Assembly (NCBI RefSeq): GCF_001427125.1
Contig: NZ_LMGK01000024.1
Location: 76,115-140,114 of the forward strand
Direction: 5' to 3'
Length of the DNA stretch: 64,000 bases
Source: Pseudomonas sp. Root562
Lineage (GTDB): Bacteria; Pseudomonadota; Gammaproteobacteria; Pseudomonadales; Pseudomonadaceae
Part shown: positions 36,159 through 45,287 of the stretch, piece after piece
How the letters are laid out: each line of letters begins with the position of its first letter
Position numbering within the stretch: position 1 is the first letter of the stretch
Position numbers and translations under genes: made by a program
Notes under the pieces: generated by a model
Told to the model about the DNA's origin: nothing
The model's input: the letters and a program-made list of their open reading frames with translations, nothing else
Database searches by the model: none

Positions 36159-36250
36159 GTTGCCGCACATTCGATGGAACAAGCGGCACGCCTGCGCAGT
36201 CAGCTTAACTATCGATTACTGAAACAATCCTTGCTGCCTGGAGACAGATC

Positions 36251-36622
36251 ATGAGCGAACTCAAACGCGTAGAGCGCATCGAATCCACCCCCTTCCAGAG
36301 CCCGTCCGATCAAAACGTTCAGGGCTGGGAACGCATCGGCTCGCTGGCCGGGGGCGTGGTAATGGTCGGCAAGGGACTGCGGCGCGGCGGCATCTTTGGC
36401 CTGATCCAGGTGGCTATCGGCGGCGTGGCCCTGGCCCGTGGCATCACCGGCCACAGCTCGGCCAAAAGCCTGCTGGAAAAAAGTCGTCAGGACATGGACA
36501 ACGTGCGGGCAAGAATCCAGCGTGCCGGTGAAGAGTTGAAGACGCTGAAGGCCAATGCCGAAGCGGCGACCAAAACCGCTACGGTCACCGGCAATGATTC
36601 GTTGAAGTCGCCGAAAGCCTGA
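36251..36622 (+). CDS. small membrane protein with coiled-coil tail (DUF2892-like)
   Basis: The 123-residue protein has a hydrophobic central part (GSLAGGVVMVGKGLRRGGIF, then GLIQVAIGGVALARGI) and a charged helical tail rich in Ala, Glu and Lys. It resembles YgaP-like DUF2892 membrane proteins in the first half. A perfect hairpin follows the stop. Confidence 0.65.
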   Translation: MSELKRVERIESTPFQSPSDQNVQGWERIGSLAGGVVMVGKGLRRGGIFGLIQVAIGGVALARGITGHSSAKSLLEKSRQDMDNVRARIQRAGEELKTLKANAEAATKTATVTGNDSLKSPKA

Positions 36623-36634
36623 AAATCACAAGAT

Positions 36635-36689
36635 CGCAGCCTGCCGGCGCACCTGCAAAGCTCATTTGCAGGTGCGCCGGCAGGCTGCG
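36635..36689. repeat. perfect 25-bp hairpin
   Basis: CGCAGCCTGCCGGCGCACCT... (36635-36659) is followed by 5 nt (36660-36664) and then its exact inverse (36665-36689). AGATCGCAGCC and GGCTGCGTCTTTTGATCTT flanks relate it to the repeat at 50897-50984. A T-run (36691-36694) makes a terminator role possible between the converging genes. Confidence 0.85.
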
Positions 36690-36700
36690 TCTTTTGATCT

Positions 36701-37930
36701 TTACCGAAGCAACTCGCTATCCAACACCCTGGAAGGCTCACCAAGCACGCTCTCACTGAGCTGCACGAACACCTTGGTATCGATGCTTTCCAGCCGCATC
36801 GCTCCGCGCACCACATCATCCAGCGAACGCTTGTTGCGCGTCTTCAGGCGAATCTCGCGGTCCAGATCCTGCAACAACACCACTGCCCTGGCCACTTGCG
36901 CCGGATTGACCTGCTCCCCGCGCAATGTCGTGACCTTCTGGCCAGACTTGAGCAGTTTTCCATGCAGGCTCTCGAACCGCTCATCGCTCATGCCGCCGGC
37001 GCGGCGCAGCAATTCAATGGCGTAGTACTCGGCAAATCCTTCGCTGATCCAGTCACTGCGCTGTGAGTCATTGATCCGACCGAACACCTGGGCCAGTTCA
37101 CGCACCAGCGCGCTGCCGCCGCTTTCGCTGACCAGTGGCAGGCGACTGTTGAAGTAGATCGACTCATGCGCCGCCACGCTGCCGCGCCACATCGGATCGT
37201 TGGCACCCACAATCAATAACTTGGTGGGGTGCCGAGGAAACACAGCTTGGACTTGCGGCCAGACAAACGTCAGCAGCGTCAGTACATCCATTCGCCGCAT
37301 GCCCTGGCCTTGCGGTGACGTCACCGTGACTTCGGTTTCACCGAGCCGGGTGCGGCGGCTGCCAAGGTTGCCCGCAAGCATCCAGCCCGTGGGCCGGTCG
37401 AACAGACGGGAAACGTTGTCGATGCGGAACTTGTTCTTGCCGATTCGCGGCCAGGCCGTCTCGACGCTTTTCCAGCCATTGGGCAACTCAAACTCAAGGC
37501 GTGAAACCAGTTCGATCCCGTCCTGCTGATCAAGCCTGGCGGCGGGCACCAGATCGTCGCCGCGCATCAACGCCCAACTCGGTGTCATGCGTGTATCGAA
37601 GCTGGCGCTTTTGCGGCCATGGCTGATACGCACGCGATAGGTCAGGCTGGCCTTGTCCGACGCCGGGCGCCAGATGCCGCGGGCCTGCTTGCCGGGTGTG
37701 AGCTGCCATTGACCGTCGGCCTTGAAATCGCTGTAACGGCTGCCGTCGCCGAGGGCGAAATCCAGGCTGCGTACCGCCGAACCCTGGGCCAGGGTCAAGC
37801 GCACTTGCGCCTGATCACTGTGCGGCAACAGCAGCACGTGGTAATCCAGATCGACCTTCTTCGCCGCCCACACCGGCGAACTCAATAGCCATATTCCTGC
37901 GATCAGCGCCCGCTGCCACCCCACAGCCAT
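36701..37930 (-). CDS. M61-like protein lacking the zinc histidines
   Basis: The 409-residue protein has a signal peptide (about residues 1-23) and resembles M61 glycyl aminopeptidases in layout. Where M61 has HExxH the sequence is RELAQ (277-281), so both zinc histidines are replaced. The downstream glutamate-containing SEGFAEYY (296-303) is kept. It is probably a non-catalytic binding protein. ATG 37930 is the start, with AAGGAG 5 nt upstream. The M61 likeness is by pattern only; no search was run. Confidence 0.7.
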   Translation of the reverse strand: MAVGWQRALIAGIWLLSSPVWAAKKVDLDYHVLLLPHSDQAQVRLTLAQGSAVRSLDFALGDGSRYSDFKADGQWQLTPGKQARGIWRPASDKASLTYRVRISHGRKSASFDTRMTPSWALMRGDDLVPAARLDQQDGIELVSRLEFELPNGWKSVETAWPRIGKNKFRIDNVSRLFDRPTGWMLAGNLGSRRTRLGETEVTVTSPQGQGMRRMDVLTLLTFVWPQVQAVFPRHPTKLLIVGANDPMWRGSVAAHESIYFNSRLPLVSESGGSALVRELAQVFGRINDSQRSDWISEGFAEYYAIELLRRAGGMSDERFESLHGKLLKSGQKVTTLRGEQVNPAQVARAVVLLQDLDREIRLKTRNKRSLDDVVRGAMRLESIDTKVFVQLSESVLGEPSRVLDSELLR

Positions 37931-37967
37931 ACACACTCCTTGGTGAAACCGTTGACTCGCAGTTCGC

Positions 37968-38417
37968 TTAACCCGCGCGGAAAATCAGGTGATCTTCCCA
38001 ATCATCTTCCGGCACGCTGCCTTCGGCGAGCATGCGTCCGGACTGGGAAATACGCTCGTGGTGCACTGCGTCGCGATCACCACAGACCAGGTGATGCCAG
38101 AGTGGCAAATCCTTGCCTTCGCTGACCAGGCGATAACCGCAGGTCGGTGGCAGCCACTTGAACTCGTCAGCCTTGCCGGGCGTGAGCTGGATGCAATCGG
38201 GTACGGAGTCGCGACGGTTCGGGTAATCGGTGCACTGGCAGGTTTTCAAGTCCAGCAGTTTGCAGGCGATGCGCGTGTAATAGACGCTGTTGTCGTCTTC
38301 ATCTTCAAGCTTTTGCAGGCAGCACAGGCCACAACCGTCGCACAGCGATTCCCATTCCTCTTGATCGAGTTGATCGAGGGTTTTGCGTTTCCAGAACGGT
38401 TCTACTTTGGCGGCCAT
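37968..38417 (-). CDS. YcgN-family cysteine-cluster protein
   Basis: The 149-residue protein has the CDGCGLCCLQ cluster near residue 27 plus further Cys residues (KTCQCTDYPNRR). It belongs to the UPF0153/YcgN family, which may bind iron or zinc. Start at 38417 (MAAKVEPFWKRKT) gives the family N-terminus; the longer frame does not. It may be co-transcribed with the M61-like gene. Confidence 0.88.
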   Translation of the reverse strand: MAAKVEPFWKRKTLDQLDQEEWESLCDGCGLCCLQKLEDEDDNSVYYTRIACKLLDLKTCQCTDYPNRRDSVPDCIQLTPGKADEFKWLPPTCGYRLVSEGKDLPLWHHLVCGDRDAVHHERISQSGRMLAEGSVPEDDWEDHLIFRAG

Positions 38418-38581
38418 GGTTCGAGCATCGACATCAGGTGATGAAAAGGCCGCCAGTCTAGTGCCCGCAGCCCTGCGGGCCAAGCATTGGCGACTGTCGG
38501 TAGAACGCGCTTGTCAGTTTTGGCGGCGCCAAGTAGGGTTTTGCGTCGCCCCGATGTTCAAATGTCACAAGGAATCTCTTG

Positions 38582-39175
38582 ATGAGTGCAAATCCACGCG
38601 TTGCCGATTACGCCATTCACCCCCAGTTCACCGATCGCTGGTCGCCCCGCGCCTTTACCGGCGAGGCCATTCCAGAAGAAACCCTGCTGAGCTTCTTCGA
38701 AGCCGCCCGCTGGGCACCGTCGGCGTACAACTCGCAGCCTTGGCGCTTTCTTTACGCGCGTCGCGATACGCCAAACTGGGAACGCTATCTGGGCCTGTTG
38801 AACGAGTTCAACCGGAGCTGGGCGCAACACGCCTCGGCACTGGTCATCGTGATTTCGAAAACCACTTTCGCGGTACCTGGCGCCACTGAAGAAACCCCAG
38901 CGCTGTGGCACACCTTCGACACCGGTTCGGCCTGGGGCCACCTGGCGCTGCAAGCGAGCCTGAGTGGCTGGCACACTCACGGCATGGCCGGTTTCGACCA
39001 GGAACTGACCCGCAAGGAGCTGAACATTCCTGAAGGCTATGCCCTGCACGCGGCCGTGGCAGTCGGCAAGCTGGGCGACAAGGCCACCCTGGCCGAGTAC
39101 CTGCAAGCCCGTGAAGAGCCAAGCCCGCGTCGTCCGTTGAGCGAACTGGCCACTGAAGGCGATTTCTCCCTCTAA
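38582..39175 (+). CDS. nitroreductase-family flavoprotein
   Basis: The 197-residue protein has the FMN-binding nitroreductase pattern (FTDRWSPRAFTGEAI near the start; AARWAPSAYNSQPWRFLYA near residue 40; LSGWHTHGMAGF later). The family reduces quinones or nitro-compounds with NAD(P)H; the substrate is unknown. ATG 38582. Confidence 0.87.
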   Translation: MSANPRVADYAIHPQFTDRWSPRAFTGEAIPEETLLSFFEAARWAPSAYNSQPWRFLYARRDTPNWERYLGLLNEFNRSWAQHASALVIVISKTTFAVPGATEETPALWHTFDTGSAWGHLALQASLSGWHTHGMAGFDQELTRKELNIPEGYALHAAVAVGKLGDKATLAEYLQAREEPSPRRPLSELATEGDFSL

Positions 39176-39194
39176 ATGAGGGCACCGTTGTACC

Positions 39195-39294
39195 TGTAGG
39201 AGCCAGCCTGCTGGCGAAGAATGCCCAGACGCCGCGATCATTCAGACAGGGCACGTTATCGTTCCCGTCCATCGCGAGCAGGCTCGCTCCTACA
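39195..39294. repeat. REP inverted pair
   Basis: TGTAGGAGCCAGCCTGCTGGCGAAG (from 39195) faces CGCGAGCAGGCTCGCTCCTACA (to 39294). Between the convergent nitroreductase and dehydrogenase genes. Confidence 0.8.
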
Positions 39295-39312
39295 GTTTTG
39301 ATCGCACTGGGC

Positions 39313-40245
39313 TCAATACCCGCGATTGAAATCCACTTCCCCGCGCAATGCCTCGCCCGCCTGATAGGCCCGCAGGTTCTCGACAAACAGTTTGACCATC
39401 AACGATGGCGAAGTCGGTGCCGAACTGTGTCCCGTCAGCAACAGACCCCAGGCTGTCCAGAACGGATGGCGCTGCGGCAGTGGCTCCTGGCGGCAGACGT
39501 CAATCACCGCACCTGCCAAATGACCTTCTTTCAAGGCTTCCACCAGATCAGCATCGACCACCGCAACGCCACGCCCGACATTGATGAACAGTCCGGTTGG
39601 CTTGAACTGCCTGAACAGCGCCGCATCGTAGATATCGTGGGTGTTTGGGGTGTTTGGCAGCAGATTGATTACATAATCCACTTCACCGACCAAGCGCGGC
39701 AAATCCGCCATCGTGCCGACTTCGACAAATGGCGCCTGCTCCCGGGCACTGCTGGCAATGCCATACAGTTCAACGCCAAACGGCATCAGGAACTGCGCAA
39801 CGGTCTGGCCGATGTCACCCGTGCCGACAATCAGCACCTTGCGCCCCGCCAGGCTCTGACCATGGCGACTGTCCCATTTGCGTTCGACCTGGCTGACCAA
39901 CCGCGCCAGCACTTCGCGCTCATGGCCCAGCATGTAGGTGAGCACATACTCGGCCATCACCTGGCCAAAAATCCCCACGGCGCGGGTCAGGCGGTAGTGC
40001 CGCGGCAGGCCGTCCGCCAGCAGCGGCGTAATGCCAGCCCATGTCGATTGCAGCCATTGTGGTTGGTGACCCTGGCGCAGCAAAGTCGCCAGTAAATCAG
40101 GCTGGCCGAGCCAGATCGGGCAATCGGCAGCCTGTCGGGCCAGTTCGGCAGAGTCGCCACTGGTCAAGACTTCCAGATCAGGCGCGGCCTCCCGCAACAG
40201 GCGGGCGTACACCGGGTGGTCGTGTTCAGCAATCAGAACGCGCAT
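39313..40245 (-). CDS. D-2-hydroxyacid dehydrogenase family protein
   Basis: The 310-residue NAD(P)-dependent dehydrogenase has the Rossmann loop LAGRKVLIVGTGDIGQ, the helix-strand signature region NLLPNTPNTHDIYD, and INVGRGVAVVDADLVEAL. A catalytic-His region near GHSSAPT is visible. The best fit is the glyoxylate/hydroxypyruvate reductase (GhrA-like) group; substrate uncertain. Confidence 0.87.
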   Translation of the reverse strand: MRVLIAEHDHPVYARLLREAAPDLEVLTSGDSAELARQAADCPIWLGQPDLLATLLRQGHQPQWLQSTWAGITPLLADGLPRHYRLTRAVGIFGQVMAEYVLTYMLGHEREVLARLVSQVERKWDSRHGQSLAGRKVLIVGTGDIGQTVAQFLMPFGVELYGIASSAREQAPFVEVGTMADLPRLVGEVDYVINLLPNTPNTHDIYDAALFRQFKPTGLFINVGRGVAVVDADLVEALKEGHLAGAVIDVCRQEPLPQRHPFWTAWGLLLTGHSSAPTSPSLMVKLFVENLRAYQAGEALRGEVDFNRGY

Positions 40246-40365
40246 GCATCAAACCTTTCAAAAACAGTGCAGACGGCCGCCGACAGAGCTTCGCCCTGCC
40301 AGCGCGACCATCGCCAAAATCATTCCAGTGTTTCATCAAGACTCTGAACAGAGCCTGTCTACCGA

Positions 40366-40659
40366 TCACATAGGGTCGTTGCGTCGCAACAACTCTTCCG
40401 GCAAATGTTCGATGTACTCGTCCTCGGCCGGTGGCATTTGCAGGTGGTAACCCTGCTTGTCGAGGTTCTCCAGCACCACCGTGATGTCCTCGCGCGACAG
40501 TTTGCGCTCCGGGCTCAACACCAGGTCGAAGGCGTGGATGGCTTTGCCGAAGGCGGCCATCAAGGTTTCCGGTACGCGTTCCAGAGCATCGCTTTTGAGT
40601 ACATAAAGGTACATTTCATTGCGTTTGGTGCTGCGGTAGATGGAGCAAATACGTTTCAA
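40366..40659 (-). CDS. YcgL-domain protein
   Basis: The 97-residue protein matches the YcgL family (KRICSIYRSTKRNEMYLYV start; LSREDITVVLENLDKQGYHL). Function unknown. Its start overlaps the rnd stop (ATGA), so it is translationally coupled to rnd. Confidence 0.9.
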   Translation of the reverse strand: MKRICSIYRSTKRNEMYLYVLKSDALERVPETLMAAFGKAIHAFDLVLSPERKLSREDITVVLENLDKQGYHLQMPPAEDEYIEHLPEELLRRNDPM

Positions 40660-41789
40660 GGCTGTTCTCCGGCGGTGGCCAGGCTGTCGAGCAGCGCCTG
40701 GCCCATCAATTCGCGGCGCCAGCCACGCAGCGAATCAGGCAATTGGTAGGGACCATTGGGGAAGCCGCTTTTGAGCAGCGCTTCCAGGGTTTTCTTGCGC
40801 AGCATCAGTTCCGGCGCAATGTTCAGACGCTCGGCTTCAACCTGGCCGATGGCTTTCAGCTGTTTGAGCAGTGCGGCGGCGTCCACTGGCAACGGCTCCG
40901 GCACGGCGGGCGGCCATTGATCGGGCGACACACTGCCAGAGCGCTTGATCAGATCAAGCAGAAACTCGCCGTCCTGACGCACGGTACGCGGATGCATGTC
41001 TTCGATCTTCGCCAACGCGCCAAGGTTGTCTGGCTGCGTGCGCGCCAGCGGCCACAGCGAATGCTCGCGGATGATGCGATTGCGCGGCAGGTCACGGGCA
41101 CGGGCTTCTTTTTCGCGCCACGCGCAGAGTTCACGCAGTACCGCGAGTTGAGCGCGGGATAGTTTCCAGGCCAGTTTGGCGTCGCGATAGACCTCGTACG
41201 GGTCGATCTCGCGGCGCAGGTTGGCGACCAGTTCGGCACCGTCCTCCAACACCCAGGCATATTTGTCGTCGGAAAGCTTCGGGCGCAGTTTTACGAACAC
41301 CTCTGCCAGATGTACGGCATCTTCCGCGGCGTAACTGATCTGTGTTTCGGAAAGCGGACGTTGCAACCAGTCGGAACGGGTCTCGCCCTTGGGCAGATCG
41401 ATGCCGAGCACTTCCTGCACCAGTCGCGAATATCCCATCGAGAACCCAAGGTTCAGGTAAGCGGCGGCCAGTTGCGTATCGAACAGCGACGCCGGCAGGC
41501 TGCCGGTCAGGCGCAGCAAGACTTCAAGGTCTTCACTGCACGCATGCACGACTTTGACCACGGCTGAGTTTTCCAGCAACGCGGCCAGAGGTTGCCAGTT
41601 ATCGATGGTCAGCGGATCAATCAGGTAAGCGCGTTCGCCATCGCCAATCTGCAGCAGACCTGCGATCGGATAAAAGGTGTCGACCCGCATGAATTCGGTG
41701 TCGAGGGCAACGAATGGCAACTTTTGCCACTCGGCGCAAAATTGACCGAGGCTATCGTTGTCGCGAATCCAGTGAATATCGATGGCCAC
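40656..41789 (-). CDS. rnd: ribonuclease D
   Basis: The 377-residue 3'-5' exoribonuclease has the DEDD core (ALDTEFMRV, Asp30/Glu32; VVHACSEDLEVL) and a C-terminal HRDC-like region. It trims tRNA and other small RNA 3' ends. GTG at 41789 is the start, with GGGAGAG upstream. It is followed by the coupled YcgL gene. Confidence 0.93.
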   Translation of the reverse strand: MAIDIHWIRDNDSLGQFCAEWQKLPFVALDTEFMRVDTFYPIAGLLQIGDGERAYLIDPLTIDNWQPLAALLENSAVVKVVHACSEDLEVLLRLTGSLPASLFDTQLAAAYLNLGFSMGYSRLVQEVLGIDLPKGETRSDWLQRPLSETQISYAAEDAVHLAEVFVKLRPKLSDDKYAWVLEDGAELVANLRREIDPYEVYRDAKLAWKLSRAQLAVLRELCAWREKEARARDLPRNRIIREHSLWPLARTQPDNLGALAKIEDMHPRTVRQDGEFLLDLIKRSGSVSPDQWPPAVPEPLPVDAAALLKQLKAIGQVEAERLNIAPELMLRKKTLEALLKSGFPNGPYQLPDSLRGWRRELMGQALLDSLATAGEQP

Positions 41790-41964
41790 ACGGCTCTCCC
41801 TTGAAGAATGGCCCGCAGTATATATCGCCCCCGGCGATTTCCGCGCATCCACTGAACAAGAGCATCAACGAAAACACCTGGCGTACCCGAAGAATAGCCC
41901 GTCAACTCCCATTCGACCTGCCTTGCAGGACATGCAGGCCAAACCATCTCGGATCACGCAACAC

Positions 41965-43614
41965 TCATTTATTCGCCAACACGCCATCGATCACTGCTGC
42001 GCGGCATCCGGCAAACATATCCAGATCCTGGTTATAGACTTTGCTGTTGACCTCCAGCAACCCCAGCATCGAGTGGAACAGGTTGTCCTGGCTAAGAGGC
42101 TTTTCACGGCTTAGCTGCAGACAATGGGTGTCGACGGAGAATGACTTTTGATAACTGTCGGAGAACCAGGCGAGCATCGCCACATGCTTTTGTTGGTCCG
42201 GCGCCAGCATGTACGGCGTGCCGTGGAGGAAAAGGTTGTACTCGCCCAGGGATTCGCCATGGTCCGACAGGTAAAGCATCGCCGTATCGACCTTGTCCTG
42301 ATTGTTGCGCAGCAAATCGATCAGTGTCGACAGCACATGGTCGGTATACACCAGGGTATTGTCATAGCCATTGACGATACTTTCACGGCTGCAATTGTTC
42401 AGCGCATTACTCTCACAAACCGGCGTGAATCGTTCGTACTCTTTCGGGTAGCGCTTGAAGTATTCCGGGCCGTGACTGCCCATCTGGTGCAACACCAGTA
42501 CCGTGTCTTTATCCAGGTTATCGATGAAATGCTGCAGGCCTTGGAGCAGGATCTCGTCGCGGCACTCACTGTTGGCGCACAACACCGGGTCCTTCAACTT
42601 GCTGACATCCTCGAGCGTGACCCGATCACAAGTGCCTTTGCAGCCCGACTGGTTGTCGCGCCAGATCACGTCCAGCCCCGCGCGCTTGAGCACGTCCAAC
42701 AGCCCCTCTTCGTTCTTCGCCTTGCTCGCGCTGTAATCCTTGCGCCCCATATTGGAAAACATGCACGGCACCGAGACGGCGGTTTCAGTGCCACAGGAAT
42801 GCACATCGGTAAAGGCGATCAAGCCGGCTTCTTTACTCAGCGTTGGCGTGGTGTCGCGGTCATAGCCGAGGATGCCAAAGTTCTCCGCCCGGGCGCTTTC
42901 ACCCACCACCAGCACCGTCAGGGATTTGCGGCCATGGGTCTGCCAAACCGGATTTCGCTGGGCGTCTTCGCCCACAGTGGCAAAGGGTTGTCGGGCAGAC
43001 GCGACCTGCTCACGCAAGTAGCCAAAAGATGCCCCGATGTAGTTGCTGGGCACCACCATCAGTCGCAATTCGTGGTGATTGCGAAACAATGAAGCAAGGC
43101 CCTGATAGTTGACCAGTGCCACACCGCCGATGACGGCTAGCGACGCCACACTCACCAGAACTTTACTCAACACTTCACGGTGCCAGCGACGGTAATTGAT
43201 CGGTGTTTTCCACAACAGCAACGACGGCAATACACCCAACATCAGAATATAAACAAACAACTTTAGTGACAGTAAGTCACGAACTTCCGTGGCATTGGTT
43301 TCAGCAAAGTTACGAAACATGCCGGCATCGATCAGTACGCCGTACTGACTCATGAAATAGGCGACGCCAGCGCTAACCATGAACAACAGCATCAAAACCG
43401 GCTTCATGACTGGCCGGAACGCCAGCAGAGTCAAGACAATGTTGAAGGCTGCAACGATCATCGCCGCGAAAGCCAAACGCATGACGATGCCCGCACCATC
43501 GGCAGCGGTGATTTCAAAAAGATGTTTCCAGAGAACCAGGTTAAATCCGGTTAATAGAAAGGCGCTGGAAATCAGTGTGACCCATTCGGGGCGCACGGCT
43601 TTAATTTTCAACAT
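41965..43614 (-). CDS. eptA: lipid A phosphoethanolamine transferase (EptA)
   Basis: The 549-residue inner-membrane enzyme has about five N-terminal membrane segments and a periplasmic sulfatase-like domain. Thr276 in SCGTETAVSV is the phosphoryl-acceptor site. Metal ligands of the family occur around LYLSDHGESLGE and the later regions. EptA adds phosphoethanolamine to lipid A and reduces polymyxin binding. Start 43614 was taken for family length. A ColR-like TTTTTCAC box lies upstream, and lpxO is also in this window. Confidence 0.95.
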   Translation of the reverse strand: MLKIKAVRPEWVTLISSAFLLTGFNLVLWKHLFEITAADGAGIVMRLAFAAMIVAAFNIVLTLLAFRPVMKPVLMLLFMVSAGVAYFMSQYGVLIDAGMFRNFAETNATEVRDLLSLKLFVYILMLGVLPSLLLWKTPINYRRWHREVLSKVLVSVASLAVIGGVALVNYQGLASLFRNHHELRLMVVPSNYIGASFGYLREQVASARQPFATVGEDAQRNPVWQTHGRKSLTVLVVGESARAENFGILGYDRDTTPTLSKEAGLIAFTDVHSCGTETAVSVPCMFSNMGRKDYSASKAKNEEGLLDVLKRAGLDVIWRDNQSGCKGTCDRVTLEDVSKLKDPVLCANSECRDEILLQGLQHFIDNLDKDTVLVLHQMGSHGPEYFKRYPKEYERFTPVCESNALNNCSRESIVNGYDNTLVYTDHVLSTLIDLLRNNQDKVDTAMLYLSDHGESLGEYNLFLHGTPYMLAPDQQKHVAMLAWFSDSYQKSFSVDTHCLQLSREKPLSQDNLFHSMLGLLEVNSKVYNQDLDMFAGCRAAVIDGVLANK

Positions 43615-43654
43615 AATGATCGGCGGTTCCTGAAAAGAAGTGCCTGCTGTAAAT

Positions 43655-43740
43655 GTGAAAATTTCATTTACGGCGACAGCACTAACTTTAGGTACACGAC
43701 TATCAATTTTTTGTGAAAAATTAGCCAACGATTAGTTGGC
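43655..43740 (-). promoter_or_regulatory. eptA upstream elements: TTTTTCAC boxes and a palindrome
   Basis: On the minus strand TTTTTCAC is at 43713-43720 and ATTTTCAC at 43655-43662. GCCAAC-N5-GTTGGC (43724-43740) lies just upstream. ColR recognises sites ending TTTTTCAC, and ColRS is known to drive eptA with zinc in P. aeruginosa. The bases before the box match the ColR consensus only partly. Confidence 0.35.
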
Positions 43741-43863
43741 ATGCATGATCATGTAAGAACTTTAAACTTGTTTGAGAATGATTCAGCTCGGGTTCAGGCC
43801 AAGGCTCGGCAAGGCAGCTTGTTGCGCGAACAGATCATCAAGGCCTGTGCCGAGCTGTACATC
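43741..43863 (+). pseudogene. possible truncated TetR-type N-terminus
   Basis: An open frame reads ARQGSLLREQIIKACAELYI and resembles the first helix of TetR-type regulators (R-x-x-Ile-x-x-A...ELY/F). It loses the pattern within about 10 residues and runs into the opposing isomerase gene. It may be a decayed fragment or chance. Confidence 0.2.
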
Positions 43864-43870
43864 AGAAAAC

Positions 43871-44236
43871 TCAGACGCCGATGGCGGCCTTGGCGTAGGA
43901 CTCACGATCGATGTCGAGGATTTCCACGCACAGTTGCACTTCAACGCCCGCCGGCCACTCACACAGGTCCTTTACCACCGCCAACAAGCTTTCGGACAAC
44001 TGTTGTTTGATCTGCGGCGAACGTCCACTCAACACCGCCAGTTTCACATGCACGAAGCCTCGCTCAGCCAGAGCCGTCCCGACCTTGTACGTTTCGACTT
44101 TTATTGCGCGACTCTTGATGTCAAATTCGGCACCGAATTGACCGGAAGCCACCAGCGTATTGTTGAGCCGCATCAGCGCCACATCGGCATTCAGATCAGG
44201 CAGATTGGCGGTATATTCCAGGTGCAGGTGAGGCAT
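43871..44236 (-). CDS. 5-carboxymethyl-2-hydroxymuconate isomerase-like protein
   Basis: The 121-residue protein starts MPHLHLEYTANL, with the Pro1 used by tautomerase-fold CHMI enzymes. ATG 44236 leaves Pro next to Met; the longer frame would bury it. CHMI acts in homoprotocatechuate degradation, but no other hpa gene is here, so it may serve another 1,3-keto/enol substrate. Confidence 0.82.
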   Translation of the reverse strand: MPHLHLEYTANLPDLNADVALMRLNNTLVASGQFGAEFDIKSRAIKVETYKVGTALAERGFVHVKLAVLSGRSPQIKQQLSESLLAVVKDLCEWPAGVEVQLCVEILDIDRESYAKAAIGV

Positions 44237-44293
44237 GGCGGGATTCCTGTAGATCAATGGCAAGTACGTACATATAGCACAGCGCTGCCGTGG

Positions 44294-45220
44294 TTATTGG
44301 GGTAGCGACATCAGATCGCGTTCACCCATGAATGCTTCAATTCGTGAGCGCAACCAGCGCTCGGCAGGATCGCTGTCGGCATGACTGAGCCAGACCATGG
44401 ACAGTTCCAGGGTCGGGGTCTTGAACGGAAACGGCTCCATGAACAACTGACCCGAAGCCGCCATCGCTGCAGCGGTGTAATCCGGCAGGCTGGCAATCAG
44501 ATCGGTCCCTGCAAGCAAAGCCGGCAACGAACTGTATTGAGGCACCGAGAGCACCACCTGACGCGACCGACCGATCTGCGCCAACCACTCATCTGCGAAA
44601 CCGCTGACGTTGGCGATATGGGACACCAGCACATGTGGGCGCGAGCAGTATTCATCAACCGTCAATGGCGTATCGCATGCGTCGGCGCGCAATACGCTGG
44701 GAGAGATGTGACGCAGCAATTTACGCTTGGCATTGGCGGGCAGGCCGCGAGTCTGGCTGATACCCACCGTAATATCCCCCGACGCCAGCAGGTCTGGAAT
44801 TCGCCAATAATCAACATTCTGCACAACGAAAACCACCTTCGGCGCCTCCTGGCGCAACGCGCGCAGCAGGGGCGGCAACAGACCGAACTCGACATCGTCG
44901 GACATCCCGATCCGAAAGGTCATGGTGCTGTTACCCGGGTCGAAATCGTGGGTCAGGCTCAACGCCACCGATAACGAATCCAGCGCCGGCGACAGATAGC
45001 GAAAGATCTCTTCGGCCCGCGCCGTCGGCTCCATGCGATGACCGACGCGAATGAACAAAGGATCATCGAACATCGTACGCAAGCGGTTGAGCGCCGAGCT
45101 GATGGTTGGCTGGCCGAGAAACAGCTTCTTCGCCACCTTGGTGACATTACGCTCAAGCATCAGCGACTCAAACACCACCATCAGGTTGATGTCGGCCTTG
45201 CGTAGTTCGTTGCGATTCAT
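44294..45220 (-). CDS. LysR-family regulator (NodD/LeuO-like group)
   Basis: The 308-residue protein has the N-terminal motif INLMVVFESLMLERNVTKVA and winged helix (LGQPTISSALNRLRTMFDDP) typical of the NodD/LeuO/SyrM-like group. It is 57 bp upstream of the isomerase on the same strand, so it may regulate it. A GAAGCTGC hairpin lies between it and the YegP-like gene. Confidence 0.88.
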   Translation of the reverse strand: MNRNELRKADINLMVVFESLMLERNVTKVAKKLFLGQPTISSALNRLRTMFDDPLFIRVGHRMEPTARAEEIFRYLSPALDSLSVALSLTHDFDPGNSTMTFRIGMSDDVEFGLLPPLLRALRQEAPKVVFVVQNVDYWRIPDLLASGDITVGISQTRGLPANAKRKLLRHISPSVLRADACDTPLTVDEYCSRPHVLVSHIANVSGFADEWLAQIGRSRQVVLSVPQYSSLPALLAGTDLIASLPDYTAAAMAASGQLFMEPFPFKTPTLELSMVWLSHADSDPAERWLRSRIEAFMGERDLMSLPQ

Positions 45221-45287
45221 CCATTGCCCCGGCGCTAAAAAACTGCCGACAGTTTAGGGAGATGTCGCAATCGGCGTCTATATAACG

